Below are positions 8,503 through 17,747 of a stretch of 64,000 bases of DNA, one piece after another. Below the pieces are notes generated by a model. The model searched no databases. It was not told the DNA's origin and saw only the letters and a list, made by a program, of their open reading frames with translations. How positions within the stretch are numbered: position 1 is the stretch's first letter; each line of letters begins with the position of its first letter. Made by a program: the position numbers and the translations under genes. The DNA lies in contig CALHAW010000025.1 in NCBI GenBank assembly GCA_937934135.1, positions 1-64,000 on the forward strand, written 5' to 3'. The DNA is from an uncultured Alphaproteobacteria bacterium. GTDB lineage: Bacteria > Pseudomonadota > Alphaproteobacteria > Micavibrionales > Micavibrionaceae.

Positions 8503-9075
8503 ATGCTACCCTCCATCATCCCTCTCAAACCCTTCTACATGATCCGCCATGGGGAGAGTATCGCAAACCGTGATGGATATTTTAGCGGCAACCAAGATGT
8601 GGCCTTAACCGATAGAGGTATTGCCCAAGCCAAAGAAGCGCAGCGTATCTTTGACCACCTGCCCACCAGACCAACCCTTATCATTCATTCCCATTTAACC
8701 CGTGCCAGAGACACCGCACGCATTATTAATGAGCCATATGATTTACCTATGGTTAAAAATGCAGATTTTGGTGAACATGGGTTTGGGGATTGGGAAAACC
8801 AAAGATGGGAAAATGTAAGAGAGCTATTCTATGCTGGTGAAGACCCGCCCAATGGCGAAACAAATAAAGATTTTTTAACGCGTATCACCAGAGGGTTCAA
8901 TAATGCGTTATCACACCCTGAAACAGTTTTAATTGTCTGCCATGGCGGTGTGTTTCGTGGGTTTCCGATGATTTATGGCGCACGCGGCAAAAGCGTTGAA
9001 AATTCTAAATTTTATTACTTTACCCCCAACCAAAACACACCCGATTTTCCATGGGATATTACGCTGGTTGAATAG
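8503..9075 (+). CDS. Histidine phosphatase family protein
   Basis: 190 residues with the histidine phosphatase motif FYMIRHGESIANRDGYFSGN (RHG at about 17-19), the second arginine region HSHLTRARDTARII, E in FGEHGFGDWENQRW and the second histidine in VLIVCHGGVFRGFP. The LTDRGIAQAKEAQ segment is also typical. The substrate cannot be told from sequence; members include phosphoglycerate mutases and sugar or cobalamin phosphatases. The start ATG follows the nadX stop with no gap, so it forms an operon with nadX and may act on a related metabolite. Confidence 0.88.
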   Translation: MLPSIIPLKPFYMIRHGESIANRDGYFSGNQDVALTDRGIAQAKEAQRIFDHLPTRPTLIIHSHLTRARDTARIINEPYDLPMVKNADFGEHGFGDWENQRWENVRELFYAGEDPPNGETNKDFLTRITRGFNNALSHPETVLIVCHGGVFRGFPMIYGARGKSVENSKFYYFTPNQNTPDFPWDITLVE

Positions 9076-9092
9076 CATTTATGCTTATTTCA

Positions 9093-9121
9093 TTGACAAA
9101 TAGCATTAATTAATGTTATGT
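9093..9121 (+). promoter_or_regulatory. Promoter with palindromic spacer, probably leaderless start
   Basis: TTGACA (9093-9098), 17-base spacer, TTATGT (9116-9121). The spacer holds the perfect palindrome CATTAATTAATG (9104-9115). The expected transcription start coincides with the ATG at 9129, and there is no Shine-Dalgarno sequence, which suggests a leaderless mRNA. Confidence 0.55.
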
Positions 9122-9128
9122 AAATAGA

Positions 9129-9725
9129 ATGAATTCCTTATCAAAGAAAATAGACAAAAATAAGCTTCTTGAATCTATCCATCATGCTAGTACAAATTTA
9201 AACACGATCTTAGATAGTCAAAGCGTTAACATTATTCTTGTTGAAGACAACAACACACAAGTCATAGAAGATTGCGCACAACAATGGCAGGGCCTTATTA
9301 AGCAGCACTGGACCACTTTACTAGAAAACCGCCCAGCATCACTAAGCACTTTTAATCTCGCTTTATATTCAGGAGAGACATTAAGTGGCCTGTGTCAATA
9401 TAGCGTCAGCACGCCCCCTCTTACAAAAAGAATACTAAACATTCGAAACATAGAAGGACAAGACGGTAATCACCCCTTAAAGGGTTACGTCATTCCAGCC
9501 TTTAGCGAAGCAGCACTAGAAATAGGGAGAGCGTTAAACATGGGTGAGTTACGCGTTCTAGGCCCCAAAGAACATACGATAGATTCCTGTTTAAGGCTTG
9601 GTTTTGAAGCCTCCAAAACAAAGGGATTATTCAAATCCGTTCATAAACAAGCGTCATTAAATTGGAACAAATTATTTGAGTATCGCCAATCAAAAGGCCA
9701 GCCTACACCTAGTCACTTCTCATAG
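9129..9725 (+). CDS. Hypothetical protein with GNAT-like features
   Basis: 198 residues, not assignable to a named family. The second half resembles the GNAT acetyltransferase fold: a strand with TFNLALYSGETLSGLCQYSV, another with YVIPAFSEAALEIGRALNMGELRVLGP, and a C-terminal segment TIDSCLRLGFEAS like the usual A-x-x-LGF motif. The N-terminal 60 residues are helical and of no known family. It has its own promoter and appears leaderless. It overlaps folP by 17 bases tail to tail. The GNAT suggestion is inference from pattern only. Confidence 0.65.
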   Translation: MNSLSKKIDKNKLLESIHHASTNLNTILDSQSVNIILVEDNNTQVIEDCAQQWQGLIKQHWTTLLENRPASLSTFNLALYSGETLSGLCQYSVSTPPLTKRILNIRNIEGQDGNHPLKGYVIPAFSEAALEIGRALNMGELRVLGPKEHTIDSCLRLGFEASKTKGLFKSVHKQASLNWNKLFEYRQSKGQPTPSHFS

Positions 9726-10536
9726 CTCTCCATACATCGAAGGTTTGCTTGGTCTGACGCACGTCATGAACCCTGAATAGTTGCACATTCTGTTCTAACC
9801 CCTGAAGGGCGGCGGCGAGCGAGCCTGCCAAACGCTGGTCTGCGGGGGTATTGGGGCAGATTGCCTCAATGAAGCTTTTACGCGAAGCCCCAAGCAAAAC
9901 AGGTACGCCTAAGTCATGAAAACGGTTCAAGTGGCGGAGCAAAGCCAGATTATCCGCCAGCGTCTTACCAAACCCGATACCAGGATCAACAATAATGTTT
10001 TCCCGCTTAATACCTGCATCGGTGCAGACCTGAATGCGCGCCTGTAAAAATGAAAATATTTCGGTGACAACATCATCATAATGGGGCTTATCTTGCATGG
10101 TTTGGGGTGTCCCTTGCATGTGCATTAATATGACTGGTATTTGCGCCTTACTGACTATATTTAAGGAATGAGAGTTATATTGTAACGAACTGATATCATT
10201 AATAATATCTACGCCAAGATCTATCCCTTTTTGCATCGTTTCTGCATTCCGAGTATCAAGGGAAAGTGGCACTATATTACCTGTTTTTGCCATCGCTTTT
10301 TTAAGCCCTTCAATCACGGGAAGCACTCTATTTTGCTCTTCAAGGGGTGACACGATATCGGCATTTGGGCGGGTCGACTCGCCACCTATATCTAAAATAT
10401 TCGCGCCCTGTTCAATTAATTTTAATCCATGTTGCACCGCACCATCAGGGTCAAGAAAATTGCCACCATCAGAAAAACTATCTGGGGTCACATTCACCAC
10501 ACCTATTAAGTGCGGTCCTTTTGTAAAATCTATCAT
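9709..10536 (-). CDS. folP: Dihydropteroate synthase
   Basis: Joins p-aminobenzoate to dihydropterin pyrophosphate in folate synthesis; target of sulfonamides. 275 residues. Signatures: LIGVVNVTPDSFSDGGNFLD, LIEQGANILDIGGESTRPNA, IINDISSL, VILMHMQGTPQTMQ, IIVDPGIGFGKTLADNLALL and GASRKSFI, in the family order. The start overlaps the folK stop by four bases (ATGA), so folK-folP is one transcript. folB, often between these two, is absent here. Confidence 0.97.
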   Translation of the reverse strand: MIDFTKGPHLIGVVNVTPDSFSDGGNFLDPDGAVQHGLKLIEQGANILDIGGESTRPNADIVSPLEEQNRVLPVIEGLKKAMAKTGNIVPLSLDTRNAETMQKGIDLGVDIINDISSLQYNSHSLNIVSKAQIPVILMHMQGTPQTMQDKPHYDDVVTEIFSFLQARIQVCTDAGIKRENIIVDPGIGFGKTLADNLALLRHLNRFHDLGVPVLLGASRKSFIEAICPNTPADQRLAGSLAAALQGLEQNVQLFRVHDVRQTKQTFDVWRAMRSD

Positions 10537-11030
10537 AGCTTCTTTATATCCTGATCCTGCTTCGTATCAAGGTACATAATAAAATCATCAATTTTTTGAC
10601 CCGATATTGGATGAGTCCAATTCTTATCTAATTCCTGTAAAGGCATTAAAACAAACAATCTTTTATCCATACGCGGATGTGGCACGATAAGACGGTCTGC
10701 GTCTTTAATAATATCATCATGGTAAGCAATCAAATCAAGATCAAGCAAGCGCGGGGCATTTTTCACGCCTCGTTCACGGCCAAATTCTGCTTCTATATTA
10801 AGCAAAAAATCGAGCAAGTCATGCGCCGATAATGATGTTTCAACGGCGATAATCTCATTGTGGAACCATTCTTGCTCTACATTGAAAGGGACAGGCGCGC
10901 TGAGCCATGTGCTTGACTGCGCCACAATATGAAGCCCGCGTTTTGATAGAACGTCTTTTGCGGCATTTAATGTTTCAGGGGGTAACCCAAATTTGCTGGG
11001 TAAATTTGCGCCAAGGCCAATATAAATCAT
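10533..11030 (-). CDS. folK: 6-hydroxymethyl-7,8-dihydropterin pyrophosphokinase
   Basis: Transfers pyrophosphate from ATP to 6-hydroxymethyl-dihydropterin, giving the substrate of FolP, which is encoded next. 165 residues. It begins MIYIGLGANLPSKFGLP (family start YIGLGSNLG), and has the SSTWLSAPVPFNVEQEWFHNEI and ERGVKNAPRLLDLDLIAYHD signatures, followed by VPHPRMDKRLFVLMPLQEL. Its ATG stands directly before the stop of the upstream M15-like gene (next base), suggesting a shared transcript. Confidence 0.96.
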   Translation of the reverse strand: MIYIGLGANLPSKFGLPPETLNAAKDVLSKRGLHIVAQSSTWLSAPVPFNVEQEWFHNEIIAVETSLSAHDLLDFLLNIEAEFGRERGVKNAPRLLDLDLIAYHDDIIKDADRLIVPHPRMDKRLFVLMPLQELDKNWTHPISGQKIDDFIMYLDTKQDQDIKKL

Positions 11031-11600
11031 TTACCAGTCGCGGACATCACCGGAATCAAGATGCACAAAATTGCTCTTACGGTAATACCCAACACCACCC
11101 GCGCCCAGATGGATCGCTAAATCACGCAAGCGTGCCGTGTCAAAATCTTCCATACGTAAATCAACCGCGCGGCCTTCCATATGAAGGGATTTCTTAGCGA
11201 CGCCATTGGTTGAACCACGCAACATGTTATTTGTTTGGGGGGAACGATACCCTGAAATAATCTCAAATGGTGTGCTTTTTCCCGTCATACGTTGCACCGC
11301 ATTCAGGATATCCATCGCTCTTGGATCCATCGCATGCACTTCATCTGTTCTAAAATCACGCATAACCATGTTAATTTGCTTAAACGCGTCAGGCAGATAT
11401 TTATTGCCCACGCGATACACGCCAGAAAAACTCTCCCCTGTATGGGCGTTGCGGAAAGCCAAACGGCGCGTCCCGCTTTCTACGACGCCTGTTTTAAATT
11501 GCGCCGCCTGCACAAGTCCGGGAACCATAACAGTTCCCATTGTTGCAGCGCCAAGGGCCAAGAAGGATCGTCTATTCATATCTTTATTCATCATAGTCAT
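11031..11600 (-). CDS. Tat-exported DUF882/M15-family peptidoglycan peptidase-like protein (YcbK type)
   Basis: 189 residues. Twin-arginine signal MNRRSFLALGAATMGTVMVPGLVQAA, so folded export to the periplasm is expected. The DUF882 domain shows FEIISGYRSPQTNNML, SLHMEGRAVDLR (zinc ligands H140 and D147) and FVHLDSGDVRDW (H180). The family is related to VanX/VanY M15 carboxypeptidases and probably trims peptidoglycan cross-links. Three Met codons lie at the start (MTMMNKDM), and the start closest to the RR motif cannot be separated by eye. In alphaproteobacteria this gene commonly neighbours an L,D-transpeptidase, as here. Confidence 0.9.
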   Translation of the reverse strand: MTMMNKDMNRRSFLALGAATMGTVMVPGLVQAAQFKTGVVESGTRRLAFRNAHTGESFSGVYRVGNKYLPDAFKQINMVMRDFRTDEVHAMDPRAMDILNAVQRMTGKSTPFEIISGYRSPQTNNMLRGSTNGVAKKSLHMEGRAVDLRMEDFDTARLRDLAIHLGAGGVGYYRKSNFVHLDSGDVRDW

Positions 11601-11731
11601 TTGATTATATCGTTCAGTATCTATTTTGATTTTATCGTAAGGGGATTACTAACAGATTAAGAATATAGGGCAATTTATTTATTACCTATAGATACAAGAA
11701 TAAGCGATTTTTGAGGAAAAACAAGCATTTC

Positions 11732-13360
11732 TTACTCATTTAAAGCCGTTCGTAGCTCTTCCCTCACAGGGAAAGCCACCGCATTTTCTTTTTTTAATGC
11801 CTTTAAAAGCACATCATCATGGCCATATAAATCATGTCCATAAACTAATTGCCCCTGATCTCCCAACCAAATTGTCTGATACAACAAGTAAACAGGGATG
11901 GGGTTTTCGGCAATAATATCAATCTGTTTTCCCCGATCAAGCAGGCGTTGCTTACGCTCTGTTGACCATCCGTCATTTGTAGAAAGGACAAAATCTGCGA
12001 GAGCTTGGGGGTCCTCCATCCGTACGCACCCTGAACTAAGTGCGCGGTTATCGCGTTTAAACGCGGCCTTTGATGGCGTGTCATGTAGGTAAATATTATA
12101 TGGGTTATTCATGATCACGCGCACGCGCCCTAACGGGTTACGGTTGCCTGACCCCTGCACCATCCGCATTTGATTCACATCTGTCCAGCTGGCATTTTGC
12201 CAATCGACTGTGCCGGGATCCACAGTCATTCTTCCATTCATTAGCTCAATCCCGCGATTAGAAAGATAATAAGGGTCTTCGCGGAGCTTTGGTAAATAGT
12301 CGTCTTTTTTAATTGTTGGCGGCACTGTCCATGTTGGATTAAATCGAATACCGGTGATACTGGTGCTGAATATTTTCGTTGGGCGTTTTTTGCGCCCTAC
12401 AATAACGGGCATTTCTAATTTTACTTTTCCCTTTTCCACCGCCCATAAGCGCGCCGCAGGCACATTCACCATCACATAACGATCAGGCTTTTCTGGTTCA
12501 ACCCAGCGAAGCCGTTCTAAATTCACCAAAATCTGATTTATTTTATCATCACGCGTGATGTTCATTAATTTTGCTGTTTGCGGCCCAATAATTCCATCAG
12601 GGCGCACCCCGCGCGAGCGTTGAAACGCCATCACGGCCTGCGCCAAATCATCATCATAATAATTAACACCCTGCGGCGCCGTTAAAGAGGACATCCCCAT
12701 CCGCGCACGTATCACACGAACCGCATTATTGACCTGCCCCGGTTTCAATAAACCAGAGACACGCACTTTCACGTCTGCTTCTGGATTTTCTATCACTTCA
12801 TAAAGCTCTATTAGGTTTTTCTGAAGTGATTTATAAAGCTGCCCACGCGGCGCTAAGCTCCGCAATCCGCTTTCCACGTCTGATTTTTTAGCAACATGAT
12901 TTAAAATATCAATACCCAATAAAGGCTGTCTCCAATACTTGGAACGCTGACCAATCACACGCGGATTAACGCGCATGCCCGTTAAGTCGCGCCCATATTT
13001 AATGATGGCATCACTTAAGATTAATTCCAGTTGATATTTATTCTTTCCCTTATCATCTTCCATTAAGGTCTTTATCGCTACCAGATTATAACGATCAGGG
13101 TTCAGGCCGTGTTTCCACGATTCCTCCAAAACAGACACAATATCCTTCGCCTTGTTTGATCCAAAAATAGAACTGGATGTCCATGCCAGATCTTGCCCGC
13201 GCTGCTCATAAAACGCTTCTATTGCGGGACGGTCAGAAAAATCAGAACGATCCAGTTCCTCCAAGGCTTGGGAAAGACCAAGTTGTGCCAACGGCCCCGC
13301 GACAATAGGCGCAGAGATAAAAGACAAGCTGATAAAGAGGGTCAATAATATTAATTTCAC
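11732..13360 (-). CDS. YcbB/LdtD-type L,D-transpeptidase
   Basis: Forms 3-3 cross-links between peptidoglycan stem peptides in the periplasm. 542 residues: signal peptide 1-20 (MKLILLTLFISLSFISAPIVA), a scaffold region, a peptidoglycan-binding domain at about 205-270 (LAQAVMAFQRSRGVRPDGIIGPQTAKL), then the YkuD catalytic domain. The catalytic pair is H426 in YLHDTPSK and C445 in ALSSGCVRMEDP. The start codon is GTG. It precedes the M15-like peptidase on the same strand. A MarR/LdtR-like regulator at the left window edge is a candidate controller, unproven. Confidence 0.94.
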   Translation of the reverse strand: MKLILLTLFISLSFISAPIVAGPLAQLGLSQALEELDRSDFSDRPAIEAFYEQRGQDLAWTSSSIFGSNKAKDIVSVLEESWKHGLNPDRYNLVAIKTLMEDDKGKNKYQLELILSDAIIKYGRDLTGMRVNPRVIGQRSKYWRQPLLGIDILNHVAKKSDVESGLRSLAPRGQLYKSLQKNLIELYEVIENPEADVKVRVSGLLKPGQVNNAVRVIRARMGMSSLTAPQGVNYYDDDLAQAVMAFQRSRGVRPDGIIGPQTAKLMNITRDDKINQILVNLERLRWVEPEKPDRYVMVNVPAARLWAVEKGKVKLEMPVIVGRKKRPTKIFSTSITGIRFNPTWTVPPTIKKDDYLPKLREDPYYLSNRGIELMNGRMTVDPGTVDWQNASWTDVNQMRMVQGSGNRNPLGRVRVIMNNPYNIYLHDTPSKAAFKRDNRALSSGCVRMEDPQALADFVLSTNDGWSTERKQRLLDRGKQIDIIAENPIPVYLLYQTIWLGDQGQLVYGHDLYGHDDVLLKALKKENAVAFPVREELRTALNE

Positions 13361-13443
13361 GAGGCGAGTATAAAACGCTTCAACACAAATGATAGACGAA
13401 AAATAAAGTTATGCGGCGATATTATGCGCAAAAAGCCCGCTTA

Positions 13444-13644
13444 TCAGGCAATAATATCAGGGATCATATCGCTTTTAATTTGCTGAATTTGATCTTTGAT
13501 GCCGAGCTTCTTTTTTTGCAGGCGTTTTAGCTCAAGAAAATTAACAGGCGGCTTATTACGAAGCTCCTCGATCAACAGATCAAGGGCTTTATGCTCTTCC
13601 TGCAAAACAGCGAGCTTTTCTTCGAGTTCAAAAATATCTTCCAT
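13444..13644 (-). CDS. YdcH (DUF465) family small coiled-coil protein
   Basis: 66 residues from the preferred ATG: EDIFELEEKLAVLQEEHKALDLLIEELRNKP, then FLELKRLQKKKLGIKDQIQQIK. This is the two-helix antiparallel coiled coil of DUF465/YdcH, whose function is unknown. The ORF track extends 16 residues further (to 13692), but family members begin at or close to MEDI. It lies 83 bases upstream of the transpeptidase gene on the same strand. Confidence 0.85.
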   Translation of the reverse strand: MEDIFELEEKLAVLQEEHKALDLLIEELRNKPPVNFLELKRLQKKKLGIKDQIQQIKSDMIPDIIA

Positions 13645-13794
13645 TACCGTATAAGGACTACTAACCTGATTATTGAAGATATAGTATAACAAAAAAAATA
13701 AGATTTGGATAGAAAAAGAAACGCGAGATTTAATTTTATTTATATTTTATAATAACTTATTGAAATTTATTACAGCAGTTTAAGAAGAGGTAAT

Positions 13795-14871
13795 ATGACT
13801 AAAAAAATAGGAATCCTAACCAGTGGTGGCGATTGCGCCGGCCTTAATGCCGTCATCCATTCCGTCGTTCATGCCGCGCACCATAAGGGTTGGGAGGTTC
13901 TGGGTATTCTTGATGGCACAGCAGGACTTTTGGGCGAATCGCCACAATATAAAACATTGTCCCTTGATGAATTTGACGGCAATATTATGCGCCGTGGGGG
14001 AACTATTTTAGGGACAACAAATAAGGGTGACCCGTTCCATTACCCCATGGCTGATGGTACGCATCAGGATCGCACCGAAGAAATCATCGCCAATTATAAT
14101 AAGCTCGGCCTTGAAGCAATTATCGGGATTGGCGGTGATGGCAGCCACGATATCTTGCGCCGCATCTGTCAACAGGGTGGCATTAATATGGTAGGTATCC
14201 CGAAGACAATCGATAATGACATCGGCGAAACAGAAGCTTCCGTAGGTTATGACACCGCCGTAATGGTTGCGACCGAAGCGTTAGATAGATTACAGCCCAC
14301 AGCCGCGTCGCATGACCGTATCATGATCCTTGAGGTGATGGGCCGCGATGCCGGACATATTGCCCTTTCTGCAGGAATTGCAGGCGGCGCAGACATTATC
14401 CTTATCCCTGAAATTCAATATGACATGGATAAATTGCTGGCACGAATCAACGACATTGAAAAACGCACACAAAATTCAGCGATTATGATTGTTTCAGAGG
14501 CCGTCAAAGCCCCTGACGGACAAAAAATAATGGTAACAGACAGCACCGGCGCACAACGTTATGGCGGGATTGGAACATATTTAGCCGAACAAATTACCGC
14601 GCGCAGTAATATTGAAGCCCGCACCACCGTATTGGGTCATGTGCAACGCGGCAGTCCCCCGACCTATCGGGACCGCTTAATGGCTATGGCCTTTGGCGTG
14701 AAGGCCGTTGATTTAATTGCGACGGGTCAATTTGACCGCATGGTAACATGGAAAAACCGTAACGTTGTTGATATCCCTATCAGTGACGCCATTGCCGCCT
14801 ATCACGCCGTAAGCATGGATGATATAATGGTGCATACCGCCCGGTCGCTTGGCATTTCATTTGGAGATTAA
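13795..14871 (+). CDS. pfkA: 6-phosphofructokinase, probably ATP-dependent
   Basis: Phosphorylates fructose 6-phosphate, the committed step of glycolysis. 358 residues. Signatures: ILTSGGDCAGLNAVI at the start, GGDGS at 113-117, PKTIDND at 136-142, and LEVMGRDAGHIAL. The lysine in PKTIDND is shared with PPi-dependent enzymes, while GGDGS (Gly, not Asp) indicates ATP; this mixture is typical of group III PfkA, where ATP is usual. Phosphofructokinase is missing from many alphaproteobacteria, so the upper glycolytic route is probably present here. AAGAGG precedes the ATG. The PH-domain gene follows within one base of the stop. Confidence 0.93.
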   Translation: MTKKIGILTSGGDCAGLNAVIHSVVHAAHHKGWEVLGILDGTAGLLGESPQYKTLSLDEFDGNIMRRGGTILGTTNKGDPFHYPMADGTHQDRTEEIIANYNKLGLEAIIGIGGDGSHDILRRICQQGGINMVGIPKTIDNDIGETEASVGYDTAVMVATEALDRLQPTAASHDRIMILEVMGRDAGHIALSAGIAGGADIILIPEIQYDMDKLLARINDIEKRTQNSAIMIVSEAVKAPDGQKIMVTDSTGAQRYGGIGTYLAEQITARSNIEARTTVLGHVQRGSPPTYRDRLMAMAFGVKAVDLIATGQFDRMVTWKNRNVVDIPISDAIAAYHAVSMDDIMVHTARSLGISFGD

Positions 14872-14872
14872 A

Positions 14873-15472
14873 ATGGTTCATAATAAAAACAAAGCCCCAT
14901 CCGATTATATTCGCCAATCATTAAGTGCGGATGAAAAGCTTATTCATATCGCCAAATTTCATTGGGTTTATAATATTAGCGCCGTGTTGAATATCGTATT
15001 TTCTTTTGCGCTCGCGCTTGGGGTCATTCTGATTGCAATTAAATATCAACCGATGATCTTAAAAACTCCACCCACCGATGGGCTTTCGTTTTTGGATCAA
15101 ATACGCACCCTTCATCCAGGGGTCAAAATCGTCTCATTCTTTTTAATCATATTCGGTATTTTAAAATGTACCCAAATGATGGTGGTAAAGGCCACAACAG
15201 AGATTGGCGTGACAGATATCCGCATGGTGTATAAACAAGGCCTTGTTGCCCGTGCCGTTGGTGAAATCAACATTGACCGTATTGAAGGGGTCAATGTGCT
15301 TCAGGGGGTTATGGGTCGATTATTTGGTTATGGTCGTGTGATGGTACGCGGAATGGGTGTTGGTGAAGTCATTTTACCGCCTATTGAACAACCCATTCGT
15401 TTTAAAAAATCGATTGAGCAAGCGCGCGCTGCTTCTAAAAAGAAAAACATGAGCGCGCCTCCAGTGATTTAA
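14873..15472 (+). CDS. PH-domain (bPH2/YdbS-like) membrane protein
   Basis: 199 residues from the chosen ATG, which lies 1 base after the pfkA stop behind GGAG; the ORF track start at 14849 would sit inside pfkA. Two membrane helices are visible, about 39-58 (AVLNIVFSFALALGVILIAI) and 86-104 (VKIVSFFLIIFGILKC). A bacterial PH domain follows: TEIGVTDIRMVYKQGL, INIDRIEGVNVLQGVMGRLFGYGRVMVRGMG. These proteins are of unknown function. Coupling to pfkA may be accidental. Confidence 0.85.
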   Translation: MVHNKNKAPSDYIRQSLSADEKLIHIAKFHWVYNISAVLNIVFSFALALGVILIAIKYQPMILKTPPTDGLSFLDQIRTLHPGVKIVSFFLIIFGILKCTQMMVVKATTEIGVTDIRMVYKQGLVARAVGEINIDRIEGVNVLQGVMGRLFGYGRVMVRGMGVGEVILPPIEQPIRFKKSIEQARAASKKKNMSAPPVI

Positions 15473-15479
15473 ATAATAC

Positions 15480-15508
15480 TTTACATATTGTAATAAATTT
15501 GCTAGATT
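15480..15508 (+). promoter_or_regulatory. Sigma-70-like promoter for the lipoprotein gene
   Basis: TTTACA (15480-15485), 17-base spacer, TAGATT (15503-15508), 36 bases before the lipoprotein ATG. Confidence 0.5.
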
Positions 15509-15544
15509 TTGCCTCTTCAATAATAAAGAGAGAGCCAAATCGAT

Positions 15545-15931
15545 ATGTCATTAAAAAGCCTTGCCCCCTTGCTTATCACCAGCGCTTTCGCCATTAGCGG
15601 CTGTAACAGTACCATAACAAAAATGCAGTCTCCTTTAACAACAGGGGCAATATCGGCAAATGACGCCTTCGCAATAAAAACACCCGACTTCACAAAACAA
15701 ATGCTATGTGAGGCTTTCACATTCAATACCAACTGTCAGCTACATCAATTACCTGTAGACACCAGAATACGCGCTTGTAACAGTCTGGAAAATCAAGAAA
15801 CAGCGTATATTGAAGAGGCCCCTTATAGCGAAGATCATTCCGAAAATCATTCCTATGAGAAATATCAACAGGCTCAATTTTATACAGCCTTAGATCACAA
15901 CAGATCATTATTTAAATGTGACAAATTATAA
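15545..15931 (+). CDS. Small hypothetical lipoprotein
   Basis: 128 residues. The signal sequence MSLKSLAPLLITSAFAISGC ends in a lipobox (AISGC), so lipidation at about C20 by Lgt is expected. The mature part is polar and has four further cysteines (C55, C64, C77, C126), possibly forming disulfides. No family recognised. AGAGAG stands just upstream of the ATG. The preceding promoter is fairly good. It lies between the pfkA pair and ilvD and appears monocistronic. Confidence 0.75.
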   Translation: MSLKSLAPLLITSAFAISGCNSTITKMQSPLTTGAISANDAFAIKTPDFTKQMLCEAFTFNTNCQLHQLPVDTRIRACNSLENQETAYIEEAPYSEDHSENHSYEKYQQAQFYTALDHNRSLFKCDKL

Positions 15932-15976
15932 GACAGAGTGTGTCTCCTCTTGGCCTATACATGTCAATGGTGTAAA

Positions 15977-15999
15977 ACTCCTTTGAAATCAAAAGGAGT
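15977..15999 (+). promoter_or_regulatory. Hairpin occluding the ilvD ribosome binding site
   Basis: ACTCCTTT (15977-15984), 7-base loop GAAATCA, AAAGGAGT (15992-15999): a perfect 8-bp stem whose 3' arm is the ilvD Shine-Dalgarno AAAGGAG, 6 bases before the ATG. The anti-SD arm would mask the ribosome site, giving a candidate thermosensor or trans-regulated switch. It is also compatible with chance. Confidence 0.55.
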
Positions 16000-16004
16000 G
16001 CTTC

Positions 16005-17741
16005 ATGACCAATAAAAACACTAACGGCAAATGGGATAAAACCAACCTCGTATCACGTTATGTGACGGAAGGGGCAAAGTCTGCGCCGCACCGTTCTTAT
16101 TATTATGCCATGGGCATGACCGAAGAAGAAATTCACCAGCCCCTTGTTGGAGTTGCCACCTGTTGGAACGAAGCAGCGCCATGTAACATCGCCCTATCCC
16201 GTCAAGCACAAGCCGTTAAAAAAGGCGTCAAAGCGGCCCATGGTAGCCCACGTGAATTTACCACCATTACCGTGACAGACGGCATTGCGATGGGGCATGA
16301 GGGCATGCGCTCTTCCCTCGTTTCACGCGAAGTGATTGCGGATTCTGTTGAACTTACCATGCGCGGTCATTGTTACGATGCGCTTGTGGGGTTGGCGGGC
16401 TGTGATAAATCCCTTCCGGGGATGATGATGGTGATGTTGCGCCTGAACGTGCCATCCGTTTTCATGTATGGCGGATCAATCCTTCCTGGTAAATTTCGCG
16501 GCGAAGATGTTGATGTTATTAGTGTTTTTGAAGGTGTAGGAAAACACGCCGCCGGTGAATTTTCTGACGAAGACTTGAAGGAATTAGAATGCGTTGCCTG
16601 TCCTTCTGCGGGGGCATGTGGAGGACAATTTACCGCCAATACAATGGCGTGTGTCAGTGAAGCAATCGGCCTTGCCCTTCCAAATTCTGCCGGCGCACCT
16701 GCACCTTATGAAAGCCGTGACGATTACGCCGCCGCCTCTGGTGAAGCGGTGATGAATCTAATTAAAAATAACTTACGCCCCCGTGACATTGTGACCCGCA
16801 AAAGCTTTGAAAATGCGGCCGCCATTGTCGCCGCAACAGGCGGGTCAACCAATGCAGGCTTGCATTTACCAGCGATGGCGCATGAATGCGGTATCGATTT
16901 TGACCTGCATGATGTGGGTGAAGTGTTTAAGCGCACGCCGCTGATCGCAAACCTTCGCCCAGGGGGTAAATATGTTGCCAAAGACCTCTATGATGTCGGC
17001 GGTGTTGGTATCGTATTAAAAGAACTCCTCGATAGCGGCTTCATCCATGGCGATTGTATGACCGTGACGGGCAAAACTTTGGCTGAAAATCTAGAAGGCG
17101 TGACCCTGCCGAAAGATCAAGACGTGGTCTTTCCTGTGTCAAACCCCATTCATCCAACGGGCGGCGTTGTGACGCTAAAAGGAAATCTATGCCCCGAAGG
17201 CGCGATTGTGAAGATTGCGGGTCTTGAAAACCTTATTTTTGAAGGCCCTGCCCGCGTCTTCGAAGGGGAACAAGCCTGCTTTGATGCAGTTCAAAATAAA
17301 GAAATAGTTGAGGGCCAAGTCCTTGTAATCCGTAATGAAGGGCCAAAGGGCGGCCCAGGCATGCGCGAAATGCTTTCCACCACTTCTGCCATTTATGGTC
17401 AGGGATTAGGCGATAAAGTCGCACTTATTACCGATGGTCGCTTTTCTGGTGGGACACGTGGCTTTTGTATTGGCCATGTTGCGCCCGAAGCTTATGTGGG
17501 TGGTCCTATTGGCCTTATTGAGGATGGGGACATCATCACCATTAATGCTGAAGACGGGTCAATGACGGTTCAACTCACCGAAGAGCAACTGGCAGAACGC
17601 AAGAAAAACTGGAAGCCTAGAGCGCATAATTACCAATCAGGCGCCATTTGGAAATACACCCAAACCGTCGGCTCCGCCCGTGAAGGGGCCGTCACCCACC
17701 CCGGCGCCAAAGGTGAAACGCATACGTTTGTTGATTTATAA
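16005..17741 (+). CDS. ilvD: Dihydroxy-acid dehydratase
   Basis: Third step of valine and isoleucine synthesis, an iron-sulfur dehydratase of the cytosol. 578 residues. Cluster-binding cysteines are in [15 protein letters not shown] and [33 protein letters not shown] and the C-terminal [23 protein letters not shown] are family signatures. The Shine-Dalgarno is in a hairpin (see separate entry). No other ilv gene is adjacent; ilvE is far away at 44 kb. Confidence 0.97.
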   Translation: MTNKNTNGKWDKTNLVSRYVTEGAKSAPHRSYYYAMGMTEEEIHQPLVGVATCWNEAAPCNIALSRQAQAVKKGVKAAHGSPREFTTITVTDGIAMGHEGMRSSLVSREVIADSVELTMRGHCYDALVGLAGCDKSLPGMMMVMLRLNVPSVFMYGGSILPGKFRGEDVDVISVFEGVGKHAAGEFSDEDLKELECVACPSAGACGGQFTANTMACVSEAIGLALPNSAGAPAPYESRDDYAAASGEAVMNLIKNNLRPRDIVTRKSFENAAAIVAATGGSTNAGLHLPAMAHECGIDFDLHDVGEVFKRTPLIANLRPGGKYVAKDLYDVGGVGIVLKELLDSGFIHGDCMTVTGKTLAENLEGVTLPKDQDVVFPVSNPIHPTGGVVTLKGNLCPEGAIVKIAGLENLIFEGPARVFEGEQACFDAVQNKEIVEGQVLVIRNEGPKGGPGMREMLSTTSAIYGQGLGDKVALITDGRFSGGTRGFCIGHVAPEAYVGGPIGLIEDGDIITINAEDGSMTVQLTEEQLAERKKNWKPRAHNYQSGAIWKYTQTVGSAREGAVTHPGAKGETHTFVDL

Positions 17742-17747
17742 GATTTG

